From Climacteris rufus (taxonomy: Eukaryota > Chordata > Aves > Passeriformes > Climacteridae), in NCBI GenBank assembly GCA_013398175.1, contig VZRZ01002003.1, forward strand, positions 215,505 through 279,504: DNA of 64,000 nucleotides. The letters are read 5' to 3'. The position numbers and the translations under genes are program-made. Under the pieces are notes generated by a model. The model saw nothing but the letters and a program-made list of their open reading frames with translations. It had not been told where the DNA came from and ran no database searches. Within the stretch, counting starts at the first letter, position 1, and each line of letters begins with the position of its first letter. Below, piece after piece: positions 12,180 through 25,707 of this stretch.

Positions 12180-13789
12180 CAGTCATTAATGCATGTTACA
12201 GAGAAAAAGTGATCAATCAAACCACAAGCCACTGCAAACTTCTCTGTTTTCTTCTTCTGTTTCAAATCTCAAAGCCTTATATAATGCGGTACTTTTCCAT
12301 CTTCAGCATTTGAAGCATAGTGGCAAGGATAACAATTTTTTTTCAAATCCAAAGAGTCTGACTAACATTTTGATGACATTCTCAGCCCAGAAGAATACAT
12401 TTTTTTGTTTGTCTCTGAACCATCACGCTTTTGAAAGGTCATTTCAACTGACATTCACAAGTATGAGAGAGAGAGATGTTCTCTTGTAAAACGTTGCAGA
12501 GACTTGATTATTGTTTCACCTCTCAGCTTTTTTTTGTTGAAGGCTGAATCACCAAGCTCGATATGTTTTCCTCAGCTCTTCTTATCACAGACATTTTTCA
12601 GCAGGGGCCTGATTGTCAGAAGTTACAAAGATTCTGATGCATGGATGAAATGAAAGTCATTTTGTGTCAATAATACCAATGACCTTTTGCAAGCCAAGCA
12701 AAACTTTGATTCTAAAAGTTAGTGAAGAGCAAAAACAACAAGACCTTATCCAAGATGCAGAGGGATGGCTGAATTGCACCCTCTTTCCTAAGTACATCTA
12801 CTTGGGAAGCAGCCATTTCCCAGGAATGAGACTCTAACAAAAGAAGAGAGGGTTTCTGGCTGGTAGGAAGGTAAAGTCATCAGTTTAAAGATCTCTGCAC
12901 AAGCAGAACTGCCATGAGATTGGTAAAGATTACCGGCAGTAAAAAGAACAAATATTTCAAAGTTTTCAAGTGACTAAGGAACATATTAATATTTTCTGTT
13001 AAACATGTTTTTTCTCTAACAGTTAGGATATCAATCAAAAAAGAAAAAAAAAGCTGAAACCTGATTCACAGCTGCCTGCTGGACTCTCAGCGTGAGAAGT
13101 CCATTAGCTTTTTACCCACAGCAGCTTTGCATTCAGAAATGCTAAATGCAATTGACTTATTATGCTAGACACACTAACAGTGACAAGCATTTACCGGCAG
13201 TCTTTTGGGTGACACACAGTCCCCACCACAGAGCAGCACAAAGCATTGTTACCTCCAGCTTCCTTCAAGTTTGTACAGGAGGTTGTGGACATCAGTGGCT
13301 CCTGCGGCAGAAGTCCAGGATGTCTTGCCTGTCCTGTATTTCCAGGCAGGTATTGTAGCAACAGTGCAAGCCTGTGACTTTGATCAGTGCTAAGCATACA
13401 GAGGATGAATAACTCAAGCCAGATTCATAAATAAAACACTTACATAAAAAGCGCTTTTAAAAAATGCCTATACTGTTATAAGTAAATTCAGTGGATAGAT
13501 GAGATGGAGCTAATGACTATATCAACTGTAACCCTCAAATGAGTAGAAGACTTGTTATAAGGTATTTCAGATGAGGGCTTGTGTTTTAAATCATTGTGGC
13601 CTACAACAGCACAAAAATTACATATCTCACCATCAAGAGAAAGAAGAAACAAGAATTAATGTGGGCAAGTTGGCTTAAGGTTTGAAAAAGACTGTTTACT
13701 CACGTTGCAAAGTGTGGTGAAAGAGAGCTCAGTATAAGATGGAAAGGAAAAATGGGGGAGCACAGAACCATTCACACATTGGCAAATGG
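12180..13789. other. Unique intergenic DNA, no gene seen
   Basis: A+T-rich with poly-T and poly-A runs (near 12337, 12525 and 13035). Open frames up to about 100 codons start inside the LTR and run out, which does not support a gene. Confidence 0.65.
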
Positions 13790-14334
13790 GTCAGGACTGA
13801 CTGCTGAAAAGAACTGAAAGACCCTGGTGGACACCAAACAGAGCCAAAGTGCCTCTTAGCAGACATGAATATTGATAGCTCTGAGTTGCATGAACAGTGA
13901 CATTGGACCACATCTGCATATTACATCCAATTTTGGTCCTCCCAGCACAGGACAGACATAAACAAACTGGAGTGGCCTCAAGGGAAGAGGTGCTGGGGAC
14001 ACGAGCACTTGTCCTGTGAGGAGCTTGGCTGGGACACCTAATAATAACACTGCCTACCAGTGTCTGCAGGGGGTCACCAAGAAAATGAGACTGAACCGTT
14101 CACTGTGGCACGTGGGGAGAGGATAAAAGATGATGGGGAAAATAGTAACAAGAGAGATTTATCCAGGCTATAAGTTTTTCCCATGATTACAATAAGGCAG
14201 CAGAGGAAGCTTACCTGAAAGGCTGTGCAGACACCGCTTTGAGCAGCCTAGGCTGGCCTGAGAGCTTGCCTTGCTTTGGGCAAAGGTCTGGAGCACAGAC
14301 TTTCAATGTACAACCCAAATTCTTATGTGATTCT
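13790..14334 (+). mobile_element. Old CR1 LINE fragment, plus strand
   Basis: Decayed CR1 sequence can be followed for about 545 bp. It begins with the block around 'ggactgactgctgaaaagaa' and 'gaccctggtggacaccaaa', passes through a reverse-transcriptase C-terminal region (reading related to ...HLHITSNFGPPSTG...), then 'ctgctttgagcagcc'-like sequence, and ends in a degraded tail (TTATGTGATTCT, 14323-14334). Many substitutions and deletions break the frame. It is older than the CR1 copies at 18.7 and 25.1 kb, judging only by how hard it is to follow. Confidence 0.7.
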
Positions 14335-17300
14335 TCAAAAGTGAAAGGACCAGTTATAATAAAATGTTTTAGCAAAGGCTGTATTAGGGTAAAAAGCTCT
14401 TGTGTACAAGAAAGGAACTAAACTCTCATTCTAGGACTACATATGCAAATTTCAACTTCAACTGAATATACTAAGAAGCAACAAGTGACCAGAAATGAAC
14501 AACTCCTGCTGCCTCTTTCCCTTCAGTTTAAACTTTCCCAGATGCCTAGGTCAGAGGTTGCAAAGAGGTACTTTCATCGTGGGGAGACTGCCTTTTACTC
14601 TTATTCCTTCTGTAAACACTTCCACCAAAGCTGCTTCAAAGCCCCAAAATGCAAGAGCGATTTGACAGGAAAATGTGAAGTCTTTGCTTTCCTACAGGAA
14701 GAAAATACCTGGCTGCTCAAGTCTCTATAGCAACAATTTGTAAATACAATAAGGAATAACATGAAAGTGCATCATCTTGTGTTAATCTTTTATCTTAACT
14801 TACTCCTATAACTCATTTTAAAAGCCACTCCTGATATTATTGTATCTAAGCTCTTTATTGCACTTTTCGGAAATTCTGTGATTCACACTCATTCCTGCTA
14901 CAAATGTACTGATTTCTGCTAACAAGAATAACTATGTCTCTAAGTCTGTGGCCTAAGAGAAAGAAAGGTTTTCTTTAAAGGTGCGCTGCATATTTATGAG
15001 AATACACCACTTTGAGGATTGTTTATCACAAGCAACAGAATTTTCAGGTTGCTGACCAGCTTTATTACAAGTGGATAAACACCACTCTATTTCAGTTATA
15101 CACATTTCTCTCACAATGTAACAAGGCTAAAATTATGTGGAAAAACCTGGATTTGGTACACTGAGCCATCAGGAAAATCCACAGCACTATGGTGCAATAT
15201 GTCTGTTAGACACTCTTATGATTACATTGTTCCTCCTTGGTTTTTAAAATGATTTTTTACAGAAGTGGCTGGATCAGGCTCTAGGGGTGAATTTCAGGGT
15301 CAGGCAACAAGGCATCTCAAGGAGAGCTTCATACCCCAGGGTACACATCCAGTCACCATCTTCCCTATACAAACACAAAGACTTCTTCTATGAGAAAACA
15401 AATTTTCATCCTGCATTCCAGGTGTACAAGGATCTGCATTAGATCTTCCAATCTCCAGTGGGAAGGAAAGCACAGTATCCTTTCCCACTCAAGAGTGACT
15501 GTAATGCAGCTGGATGCCTTCCTCCTCCGTTACAGAAAGTGTGGCTTAATTACACACTCACAAGTATGGATGAGCCAATATATTCCCTTCTTTAGATTCT
15601 AGGAATTTATACTATTGCAAGTATGACTTTCCAGATGTATGTCATTGAAGTCTAGCCGTTCTTGAATTTCAGTAACTAACTCCTTATTTATTTGAACAGA
15701 TCTGACAAAACATAATGGGAGCTGCCTGTGTGAATGGGGTTGGCAAAATCCCTGCCTCTGCATATCTTGAGAAGTGCAGCTTACATTGCAGTTGCTCAGA
15801 CTGAAACTCTGATCTTGATCTTTTCAATTTGTCTTAGCCTGTGAGGTGTTACACATCACCAAAAGGAAAGGCAGTGGAAGGGAACATATATCACCATGTC
15901 TGATTGACATCACACTTGGTGTTCTCACTGCTCCTGCTGGAAAAACTGCACAAATTACTGGCTAAACTGTCTGCACTTGAAATTCACATGCAAATAGCTA
16001 TATCCACTTCAAGGCTATGAAGAATCAGGCCCTCATGTCCTACTAATCAGGATATGTATCAGGTATCCTCTTGGCAGCAAATGGATCATGTAACAAAGGC
16101 AGAACATGCCTAGTACCTGAGATGAAAAAAAAGGTAATAAAGCTTCATTTATAGCATGTATTGGCCCTTTTGGACAGTCTTTGGAGTATTACTGATGTCA
16201 GTCCCATGTGATAGCTGCCTTTTGAAGACCTTCATCTATTTGAAGCTTTTCAAACACTTTTGAAAGAATGTCTACAAAGTCCTGCAAATGCCAAGAGCAG
16301 TTGATTTAACACGACTCTAACTAAGGCAAAATGAACTGAAGCAATTTCTCCTGTCCCTGCAGGTAATGTGTTGAAATATTTTATCTGAAGTCTTCAGAAC
16401 TATCCCATTGAAAATATCTTTTAAGAAGCTTCAGTCTCTTCATACATCAAAAAAGAGTGCAGTGTATTTGGAGGGAGGGGAAAATCCCTAAAATCAATGT
16501 TGTTATTGCGGTCCTAATAGGCACTGCCATATTCTAGGCAGTCTAGTTTTGATAGCGGCAAATTTCATTAAGATCTATCTTGAGACACCACACAGTTTCA
16601 TAACTCTTTAGAAGTCAGAGCTTTCCTTCAAAAACATTTCAAGCAAAGGCTATAAAAATACTACTAGGGGTCTTTTTCTTGATCGCAGTGGTACCTCAGG
16701 GAAAGGAGTTACTGCAGCCTTTGTAGTTTGGTAATAAGGGGCTACTCTCTGTCCTTTAAAGTGATTTGAGTCAGACCCTTATTTGTTGCATTATATTGTG
16801 TTGTGTGTGATATCTGTTTATTGTCTCTATCTCCACATACACCTCTGTCAAGATGTTTCTGGTGTTGCTATATTTTGTTCATTCCAAAAGAATATTGTCA
16901 GGCAAGGGTATGAAAATTAGAAATAGTGATAAACATGCAATGTTCATGAGAACTAAGTAATTTATGATTCACATGATTGAATATATATAACACAGTCTGA
17001 AGAACAGTATGTGCATTTCTATGAAGTACGTAGTGCGTAGGGAATGGGAATTGCTGAGAAAACTTTGGAACGTCGCATTAAAAATGACAGCTTCTAGTTA
17101 GAATAGGAGCAGTCTGCAAAAAGTGTGTTCTCATCTTGGGGGCCAAGAGGGGTTGTTATTAATTTACGTCACCTTAACAGGAGGAAGGTTTATATAGAGG
17201 AAAGAGAGAGCAAAAATAATTCCTTTTCAAAAGAGTTATTATTCAAAGAAAGCTCCAAGATATTCCAGAATAGATTTGGAAACATTTGTTTTAAAGCAGG

Positions 17301-18678
17301 TAACTGTTGTTGACAAACTGTTGTTGTATTGTTCTTTCTTAGCACTGCAGCAACTACGCACTGTGGGGAGACTGTAGCCCATAAACAAAAAATTGGTACC
17401 AGCCCATGCTGCAGGATGGCTTCAATACTGCAGAGTCCAAAAGAAAAGAAAAGCATTCATTTCAGGAATAAACATGGCCTATTCAAGAGCCGTGGGTCAT
17501 GGGGGATTATGCTGAACCTCCACTCCCCAACACCTGCCGCAGCACTGTGGGCACAAGTGGGAGGAGAGCAGAGGACACAGGCAGAGATCTAGCCCATTTT
17601 TGTCTCAAGTGTAGGGATTTTTTTGTGTGAAACAAGTGCTCATTTTAGCTCTTGACACCCTGATTTGTCCCTTTTGGGGGCGTTCCCCAACCTGTCCCAC
17701 TGACAGAGCTGCAGAGGCCAGAGAGACAAAAGCAAATTTCCTGGGAGACAACTGGCTGATGTATGAAGGGCTGGAAAAAATGTAAGGAAGCACTTTTCGT
17801 AGCCATTTTTTGACATAATATTTGGGCAGAAGGCCATGTCCAGAGTATCTTGTGTCCTGGAAATACTCTGTTCAAGGGTACAAAAGGCACCTCATGGTGT
17901 GCAGGCTGGCACTGCCTATCAATTCTTGCAAACACAAAGTGGTTTATAACCAAGGAAGGTCTATCTTTACTGAGCACACCTGACTTCTGGAAGTTCGTCT
18001 CTCTCCTCCTTAGGTATTTCCTTCGTATTCTGCAACTCCCTCTGGCTCTAGAAAAGCTAGGTGTTTTTGTCTCTCATTTGTATTCTTTTCCTTAATAGCC
18101 TTTCCAAGTAATTTATTCCACATGTATATTACTTCCTGCATATAACTGTAGTGATGGAGTTCCCTCATGTCTGCATTATATTCTCAGCTTCCTATTAAAA
18201 ATATTTTCCTATCAAATCATTACTCCTTTCCATAATGACAAAAAACTCTTTCAATCATCTTCCATATACCCCACTTTCCAAAGAGGATAAAGCTGTTTTA
18301 CCGTTTGAGCTCAGTCCTTAATTTTTTTTCTGTCAGTCTGGTATGACTTATACTACGTTACTTCCAGGGAATCACAGTTTACCTGTAGCTAACCTTCCAC
18401 TACTGAATACAAGTGCTCACCTTTTCCTCATACACACATCTTCACCCAACACTTGACATTTGCAGCCATGTCATAGTGGTGCAGTGAGTCAGGAAATGTG
18501 AGCCAGGCTGCTGTTTCGTGCCACCTTCATCTCCAGGCAATACCATGAGAGATCTGAAAAAGACAGCACATCCCTGTGAGGCTTAGCCCAGCAAAGGTGA
18601 AATTTCAATGGAAGCTGTAAAATAGTAGAAAAATGGGGAAGCATACAGCACTGATGACTTCCTCATAAAATGGAATTA
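14335..18678. other. Unique intergenic DNA, no gene seen
   Basis: Over 4 kb of A+T-rich sequence. Frames at 17.6-18.1 kb reach 110 codons on the minus strand but show no family and no conserved splice context. A short purine/pyrimidine alternating stretch occurs near 16795-16815. No mobile element is recognised with confidence. Confidence 0.6.
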
Positions 18679-19303
18679 CAGAATCATAGAACCATAGAAT
18701 GGTTTTGGTTGGATGGGACCTTAAGGATCATCTAGTTCCAATCCCCTGGTTAGGGGCAGGGACACTTTCTACTAGACCAGGTTGCTCAGAGCTCCATTAA
18801 GCCTCCCACTTTCAAGGACAGGGAGTCCACAAGTTCTCTGGGCAACCTGTTCCAGTGTCCCACCACTCTCAGAGCAAAGGATTTCTTCTTTAACATCTAA
18901 TCTAAACCTACTCTCCTCCATTTTACAGGCCATTCCCCCTCCTTCCATCACTACATGCCCTCATGAAAAGTCCCTTTCCATCCTTTTTGTAGGCTGCCTT
19001 TACAAAGTCAGGCTGCTCTAAGATCTCCCCGGAGCCTCCTCTTCTCCAGAATGAATGCCCCAGGCTCTCTCAGCCTGTCTTAACAGCAGAAGTGTTCCAG
19101 CCCTGTGATGAGCTGAGTGGCTCTCCTCTGGACTTATTCCAACAAGTCCAGATATTTCTTGTGTTGGAGGCCCCAGAGCTGGACACAGCACTCCAGGTGG
19201 GGGTCTCACCAGAGCAAAGGGGGAGAATCCCCTCCCTCACCCTGCTGGTCATGCCTCTTTTGGTACAGCCCAGGATGCAGTTGGCCTTCCAGGCTGCAAG
19301 TGC
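18679..19303 (-). mobile_element. CR1 LINE, 5'-truncated, minus strand (about 625 bp)
   Basis: The 3' end is at the left: AGAATCATAGA followed by 'accatagaatggttttggtt' is the reverse complement of the CR1 tail and the conserved block upstream of it. Further right come 'gggcaacctgttccagtgtc', 'aggatttcttctttaacatc' and 'gagctggacacagcactcca', all diagnostic avian CR1 3' segments. The right end, near 'caggctgcaagtgcacat', lies in the reverse-transcriptase C-terminus. The minus-strand frame keeps a partly readable remnant of that domain but with shifts. The element lost its 5' part at insertion, has no promoter and is inactive. Confidence 0.95.
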
Positions 19304-22300
19304 ACATAATATTATTTTCCCTCTGATCTCCAATGAGACATTAACCTGATTCAGATGGAAACACAGAAATTTCATCATAGGGACAGACAAAGTTTTTCTG
19401 GGATGCCTCAGACAGCATGACTAGCCTACCTTTTTCTGTAGAGAAAAAAGTAAAATAATGCCCAATTTTTCTTGAAGCAGACCTAGTGTACTTCAATATT
19501 AACATCTAGCTGAAATTATTTCAGAGACATTGTCATTTCAAGCAAGCTGAATTTTCATAAAAACTGTATTAAAATCCTAGGAACCCATTGTTGGACTTGT
19601 ATCTGTTGTTTCAGAAGCATGGAAGGGCTTTAGGGATGGATACTGAGAAATGGCTGTCAGTGAACTAACTGAAACAGAAAGCATTGCATTAATGAGCAGC
19701 ACATTTTTAAGACATGCTTTGAGTTGTTTGATCATGCAATTTCACTAAAATAATTTTCTCTCTAATTAGATTAAAAGTACTGCAGAGAAAACTTTTTAAA
19801 ATTCATCTTTTTAAAATAAATTGTGTTGTTTTTACTCTTTTCTATATCTGTCATATTGTCAATTACAAGTTAGAAGTCGTGTTTTTCCTTTTTTTTAACT
19901 AGTTCTAAAAAATGAAGTGATGAAATACGTAAACAAATGAGAAGCCTCATTGTGCAAGTAATTGAAAAATTGTTTTACAGTCAGCTTCTTGTGGCAAATG
20001 GCAAGTCTTATAGACTGAGAGCAAGAAAAGCCCATTCTATCTCAGATCTTAAATTTTACTTATGAACATTGCCTCTCAGCAGTTCTTTAGTGGTTTATCT
20101 AATCAGTTATATTGATTTTTTTAATGGGTTTTTTTTGGTGGCAGGGAAGGGAAATCATGGTTTTATGAAGTAATAATGAGCTCAGAAGAAAGGGTTAGTT
20201 ATGATTATGTCAGTAATTTAGAAGTAATCTATATCCAACCTCAACAGAGGATTTCATTTACCTAGAAAGTATTCTAGTGGAAAACAGCTTGGTGAGGGCA
20301 TTAGTGTACACCAAAATCGAGGGTAGATTTGCATACAGTTGAGACAATCAGAAAAGAGGGTCCTTATCACTTTTATGAAATCAAGCCGAATCACCAGAGT
20401 ACCCCAAACACACAGACTGGCACCGGGCACTCTCTGTTCTCCTACATCACAGGGTTTGAAGTAGGTTTCAATTTCATTTTGCTTATATTGCATCAGACAG
20501 CTTCAGAAAACCAGAGAGAAATAAACCACAATGCCGCAGTAGTGGAGAATATTTTGCTGTATATTTTTTCTAAAGACAGTCTCCTGAGCCAGGCATTTGA
20601 ATCATAAGGACTTCTGGGATGGGATTTTCACTCAGAGATCTCCATTCTTACGTGGATTAAGAGGATTAAAAACCATTAAATGACCATCCTCCAAGTCCCT
20701 AAAGCAGATTTGCCTTTTTCTATCCTCCTTCAACTGGGGCAGACTTGGGGGTAACAAAGTACTGCACAAAAGACTCCCTTAGCATGACAAAAGGTGAAAC
20801 AATCCACTGAACTGCCAATGTACCAGACAATGAAGTCAGTGCAGTCTACTCAGCTCATTTTCATCAGAACAAATGGTATCAAACTTGGCAATGGCATTGT
20901 TCTTAAACTTGAACATGGGGCTCTTTTTTTTCCCCTCTTCTTTTTTTTTTATTTTTTATTTTCCCATCCGAAGCTCAAGGTGTCATATTAATTATTTAAA
21001 TCTTCAGAAGATTTCAACTGTATCCTCCAAGGCTCTGCTCAGTGCCAGAAGGTCTCCAATCTGCATTAGCTTTTGTTAATTAGAGCTGAAACAAGGACTT
21101 TGATCTCAATGAATATAATAACAAAAAAAAAAACCAAAACTTCCTGTGTGATTTATCTTTTACCTATTTTCTGCCTTTACTGTTTTTCCACTCTATTAGA
21201 CTTTGATTTACCTTGTCTGAGTAACATTAAACAACTCGGGTACAAAAGAACTTAAACAGCTTCAAAAGCCTGACTGAAATGATAGTTAAATGCTACACGA
21301 AGTGATCCTGAGTCTTTAAACTTTGAATGAAAATGACACAATTTTACTTTATTTTATTTCATTTTTTGTAAGCAGAGGCTGGCATCAGGGGGGTGGTGGT
21401 TTGTACAGCATGGATGCTTGTCTACTGATGTCAGATATCACAGGTTTTCCTGTTGGGATTGATCTTTCCTCATTAAGAGCCTTGTTTCTAGAGCTATAGT
21501 GCTGATAGAACAGAAGGCCAGCAATATTCTGCAAGATGTTCCTCATGCATCAGGCTTGCCCTGAGTTTGTAGCGCTGCTTAGATCCGAGGGGGTCACTGC
21601 CAGGGCTTGCCTTGTTAAAATTTTTCTCATTAACATTTATCTTATTGAATAGCTCTGAAAGGCAAATTTTTTAAGCCCAAAAAGAAAAACTAGCAAATTT
21701 TAGTGTCAGATGAGGTCTAGTTGTATATTCACTTGAGCAGGGACTTATCGTTATGGTCCCCTAATATGAAAAAAATAATCAAAGAATATCCGAAAATGCT
21801 GCAAGTGAAATCTACATCTGAGATTTAGGAGATACACGAGGGTAAATCTTCATTGTGATGGACAAAGAGTTGCGCACACAGCCTTCATTAATAACAACGC
21901 ACAGCGCTGCGAATGTGCCCTGTATCCTTTACATAAGGCTCACTACAGAACGGTGCAGCCCCAGGAGACTGGTCACTCATGGTTTATCTCATTTTAGGCA
22001 GAATAAATTAAAGGATTTCTTGTGAATTCTGGGCAGAAAGTAGGAGAGCTGAAGTGAATAATGTCAAAAATAATAGCTAAGAACTCTGATAACCTGCTGG
22101 AGGCACCAACTGAAACAAAGGACATTTGTCTAGAAAGGAATGGGATTTTGTTGGGGAAGTTTAAAATTGATTCAGAGAAAAATGCTGCTCTGCCAAAGTC
22201 TGGCTTATTCCAGGGGTCCGTGACAGCCCAGGCAATGGCAGCACAGACCCCGTCTGCTCACAAAATCAATGGGCTTCAGCTCCAGATCTGCAAACAATTT

Positions 22301-22360
22301 GGGAATTCAATAATAGTCAAATTCATGACCTGTCAAAATCCATGACAGACTTTAAACCAC
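19304..22360. other. Unique intergenic DNA, no gene seen
   Basis: A+T-rich. It contains a T-rich run with C interruptions at about 20925-20965 and a poly-A run at 21122-21133. The part around 21770-21960 has more CpG than its neighbours and a palindromic CAGCGCTG, but no family or coding frame. Confidence 0.6.
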
Positions 22361-22487
22361 CTTCAAGACCAGTTTGGATGGGATTTTGATAAACCTGGTT
22401 TAGTGGATGGTGTCCCAAGCCATAGTAAGGGTATTGGAAGTAGATGATTTTTAAGGTCACTTCCAACCCAAACCATTCTATGATTCT
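22361..22487 (+). mobile_element. CR1 LINE 3' end, plus strand (about 125 bp)
   Basis: A very short CR1 tail. 'cttcaagaccagtttggatg' is followed by 'aacctggtttagtggatggt', 'gtattggaagtagatgattt' and 'cttccaacccaaaccattct', ending in ATGATTCT at 22487. All blocks are in the family order. Only the 3' non-coding end is left. Confidence 0.93.
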
Positions 22488-25081
22488 CACATGCAGGTGC
22501 GCCTGGTGTCTCCTTCCCTGTCTTCCCCCACCCTTCATACAATCAAATGTTCACGGTTATTTGAGTTTCCCTAAAAGTCTGAGATTCTTAAAACCAAGAA
22601 CAATGTGGTAGGAGTCAGTGGCCTCACTGAGATGTGTAATCTGCCACCTTACCTGAGCTGCAGTACCCAAGCACAGCCCACATGGTTTTGCTCACAAGTG
22701 TTGTCTTTTATGTGACCAAATCTTCCGTCTGACACAGTCTTAAAGGATGGGAGCAATGACTGCATATTTTAAGCAGAAAATACTGAAAGTATGTAGAAGC
22801 CGTGCTGAAGCTCTTGCACCACCAAGCAATGTCTCAGTCTGGGGCCCTGCTCCATACACCCAGACATCCCATCTCCCTCACTGTCTCTTCTTGCTCCAAG
22901 AACATTGATTCTAGCTTTACTTCACTTCTATCTGTCTGCACAGGTTAGTTGAGTTTGTGTCAATGCTATAATAAGCATACACAGATTGCTTTGCTCACTC
23001 AGACTTTGTTGTCCCTTTGTCTGGGCTCAGAAGGAGTGCCAATGGCTGTTCTATGTTTTCCTCCCAAGAGAAGGGGCCACAGTGTCACTCACACACAAAG
23101 CCAAGACAACCCTTGACAGCCTGGGAGAGCACAAGGGTGTGGGAGGGTCAGGCTGCTAAGAAGACATATGCTGGGGATAGAATGACTGCTGTGAGTCTTA
23201 ACAAGATGTGCGTGAGCCATTGCTCTGTCACTGATTGTGAATCCATACTGTACTCAGACTGGAAAAGTTCTGCAATAAATACTTACACCTGCCTGCTGTC
23301 AGAAAGGGCAAGAATTTCAGGAGATTGAATAAACTTTCCCAGTGCTAGTCTAAACCCAGGAGATGCTATCCACAGGCCTTCAGAAAACTTCCCTAGAAAC
23401 AAACAGTTGAAGTTTGCTTTGAGGTTTAGGTTTTGAAGCAAATATCTTTGTTGTTTACCCCCAGCTGTCTCCTGTTTGGCAGAAGTCAAGCCTGTGATGA
23501 TAGGATGGGTAGTGACAGGCCATGGTGGGTGTAGAAAATGAGGACAAGTATCTTAAGTTCTAGGCAAAAGAGCATTGAGGGTCTGTGTAGAGAAGGAAGT
23601 CAAAGACATGGCCTAGGAAGATTATCATCTCTATAGCAGTTTTTTGAATGCATATAAGGGCAGGGACATTGCATTTATCAATGCCAGAGAAAAGGTTTTT
23701 GAAGCAATGGAGACACAACACCAATTCCGTGAAAACCAAAGAAAAAATACTCATTGACTTAAATAAAAGTAACATCAACTCCCAAATCACTAAGGTTTCT
23801 CACAGGCCATAAGACTTTTGTTGTTTCACACAGTCTACTTTTTGAAAAAGATAGGCACTTGTCTATTATTTTAACCTTGTAATCTTACATTTCCCCGAAA
23901 TTATTCTTTGGGACAAGGAATGGAGAATCATGCTCAATTACTTGCCTTCTTTTAAAGACTATCAAATTAAAGCCTTATTTTCCTATATTTATTCAATTTG
24001 AAACTCAGATGATGTATCATTTTATTAAGACTTTTTGCAGCTATTCTTTTAGATGGGCTCAACAACATTCTCGATTTAATTCAGTACACCTCCAGATAAA
24101 ACAACAGTGTTTTGCATGTGCACTGCTTTATTTGAAAATGATGTTCACGATAATATGTTTCTGTCTGCAGATTGTGTCTGATTTAGCTGACAAAAGATTG
24201 CAGCAGTCATTGTGGCCAGAAGCTATTGGAAAGCAGCCAGCATTAATAACAAAATAAATACAAAGCAGAAGCAAGTGATGCCATAAAACACAGGAACAGT
24301 GGGTTACACTTTTCTGCATGAAGTGGCGTCACATCAGGCATGCAGCATATTTACCAACAGGGCAAAAAGTAACCTCTGGGTTTGAACTTTTTGCACCGCT
24401 AAAGTGGCCACATTCTAAGGGAACCCTCTGGGCTCATCATAAAAAAAAATTACTTCACATGGTGACAAAAGTCATTGTGGTGATGAGCTAGAAGGAAGAA
24501 TGATTTAACAAAAATCCTCTATGCATATAGGATGGCCGCAGAAGGAGAAATAACATATCCCAAAGACATTTAATATGAAGATCTGCTATTTTGACTTTTT
24601 TGATGCTGTCAACTCATTGCAAACCTTTTTTTTTTTTAAACCAAGAAAAGCCTGATGACTTGAGCCTTGATAGCGCCAATACCACCAACTAAAGATCAGG
24701 TTTAAACCTTAGAGGTGGGAATATGCAGATTTCCATTTGAATCCCCAGAGCAACAGAAGACTGTCAGAGCAGTGGATGGACTCCCTCTCCCAGTCCCACT
24801 GGGCTTTTTTCCTGGGTATATTACATAATTTTCTAGAGATGCTGTTATGGGGGAAAGGAAAACAGAAGTCCTACCAACACAAGCCTTAATGCTGTTGAGT
24901 GACCTATTACTGCAGCAGAGCCCTCTACTTACATCAGTGGTTTGTAAAACCCAAAGGAGCCCAGAAAAACATCTTGTTGTAGTGAGGATCTAGTACTCTG
25001 CATACTTTGAAATTGAATCTACAAATGTTAGGTAGCACCTACTTAAGTCAGCTACAACTTCACGTCTGTGACTGCCAGACT
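22488..25081. other. Unique intergenic DNA, no gene seen
   Basis: No frame above about 105 codons and no recognised repeat. A poly-T run lies at about 24628-24637. Confidence 0.6.
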
Positions 25082-25707
25082 AGAATCACAGAATAACAAA
25101 TTGGTTGGAAGGGACCTCTGGAGGTCACCTGGTCCAATTCCCCTGTCAAGGCAGGGTCACCTACAGCATGTGACACAAGAACACATCCAGGTGGATTTTA
25201 AATATCTTCAGAGAAGGAGACTCCATAACCTCCCTGGGCAGCCTGTTCCAGTGCTTTGCCACCCTCAGATGTAAAGAAGTTCTTCCTGATGTTGAGGTGA
25301 AACTTTTGTGGTTTAGTTTATGGCCGTTGCTCCTCGTCCTGTCTCTGGGCACAACTGAAGAGAGTGTGGCATAATCTTCTTGACACCCACCTTTGAGATC
25401 TGTGTATTAAAGACATCCCCTCTCAGTCTTCTCTTCCCTTCTCTAGACTAAACAGGCCCAGCTCCTGCAGCCTTTCCTCATAAGACAGATGCTCCAGTGC
25501 CCTAATCATCCTTGTCCTCTGCTGGACCCTATCCAGTAGCTCCATGTCTTTGTTGTACTGAGGAGCCCAGAAGTGGACACAGCACTCCATATGGGGCCTC
25601 ACGAGGGCCAAGTAGAGGTGGTGGATCACCTCCCTCAACCTGCTGGCCACACTCTTCCAATGTACCCTAGAATATTATTGGCCCTCCCGGCTGCAAGGCT
25701 TTGCTGT
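25082..25707 (-). mobile_element. CR1 LINE with readable RT C-terminus, minus strand (about 625 bp)
   Basis: The left end AGAATCACAGAAT is the reverse complement of the CR1 tail. 'ggttggaagggacctctgga', 'ctgggcagcctgttccagtg' and 'aagaagttcttcctgatgtt' follow. At 25423-25650 the minus strand still reads 75 codons of the CR1 reverse-transcriptase C-terminus, including ALVRPHMECCVHFWAPQY and LSYEERLQELGLFSLEK, the most conserved CR1 signature. The right edge near 'ggccctcccggctgcaaggc' is a 5' truncation. The open stretch makes this the best-preserved CR1 in the window, probably a subfamily different from that at 18.7 kb because the 3' end differs. It has no 5' half and is inactive. Confidence 0.96.
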
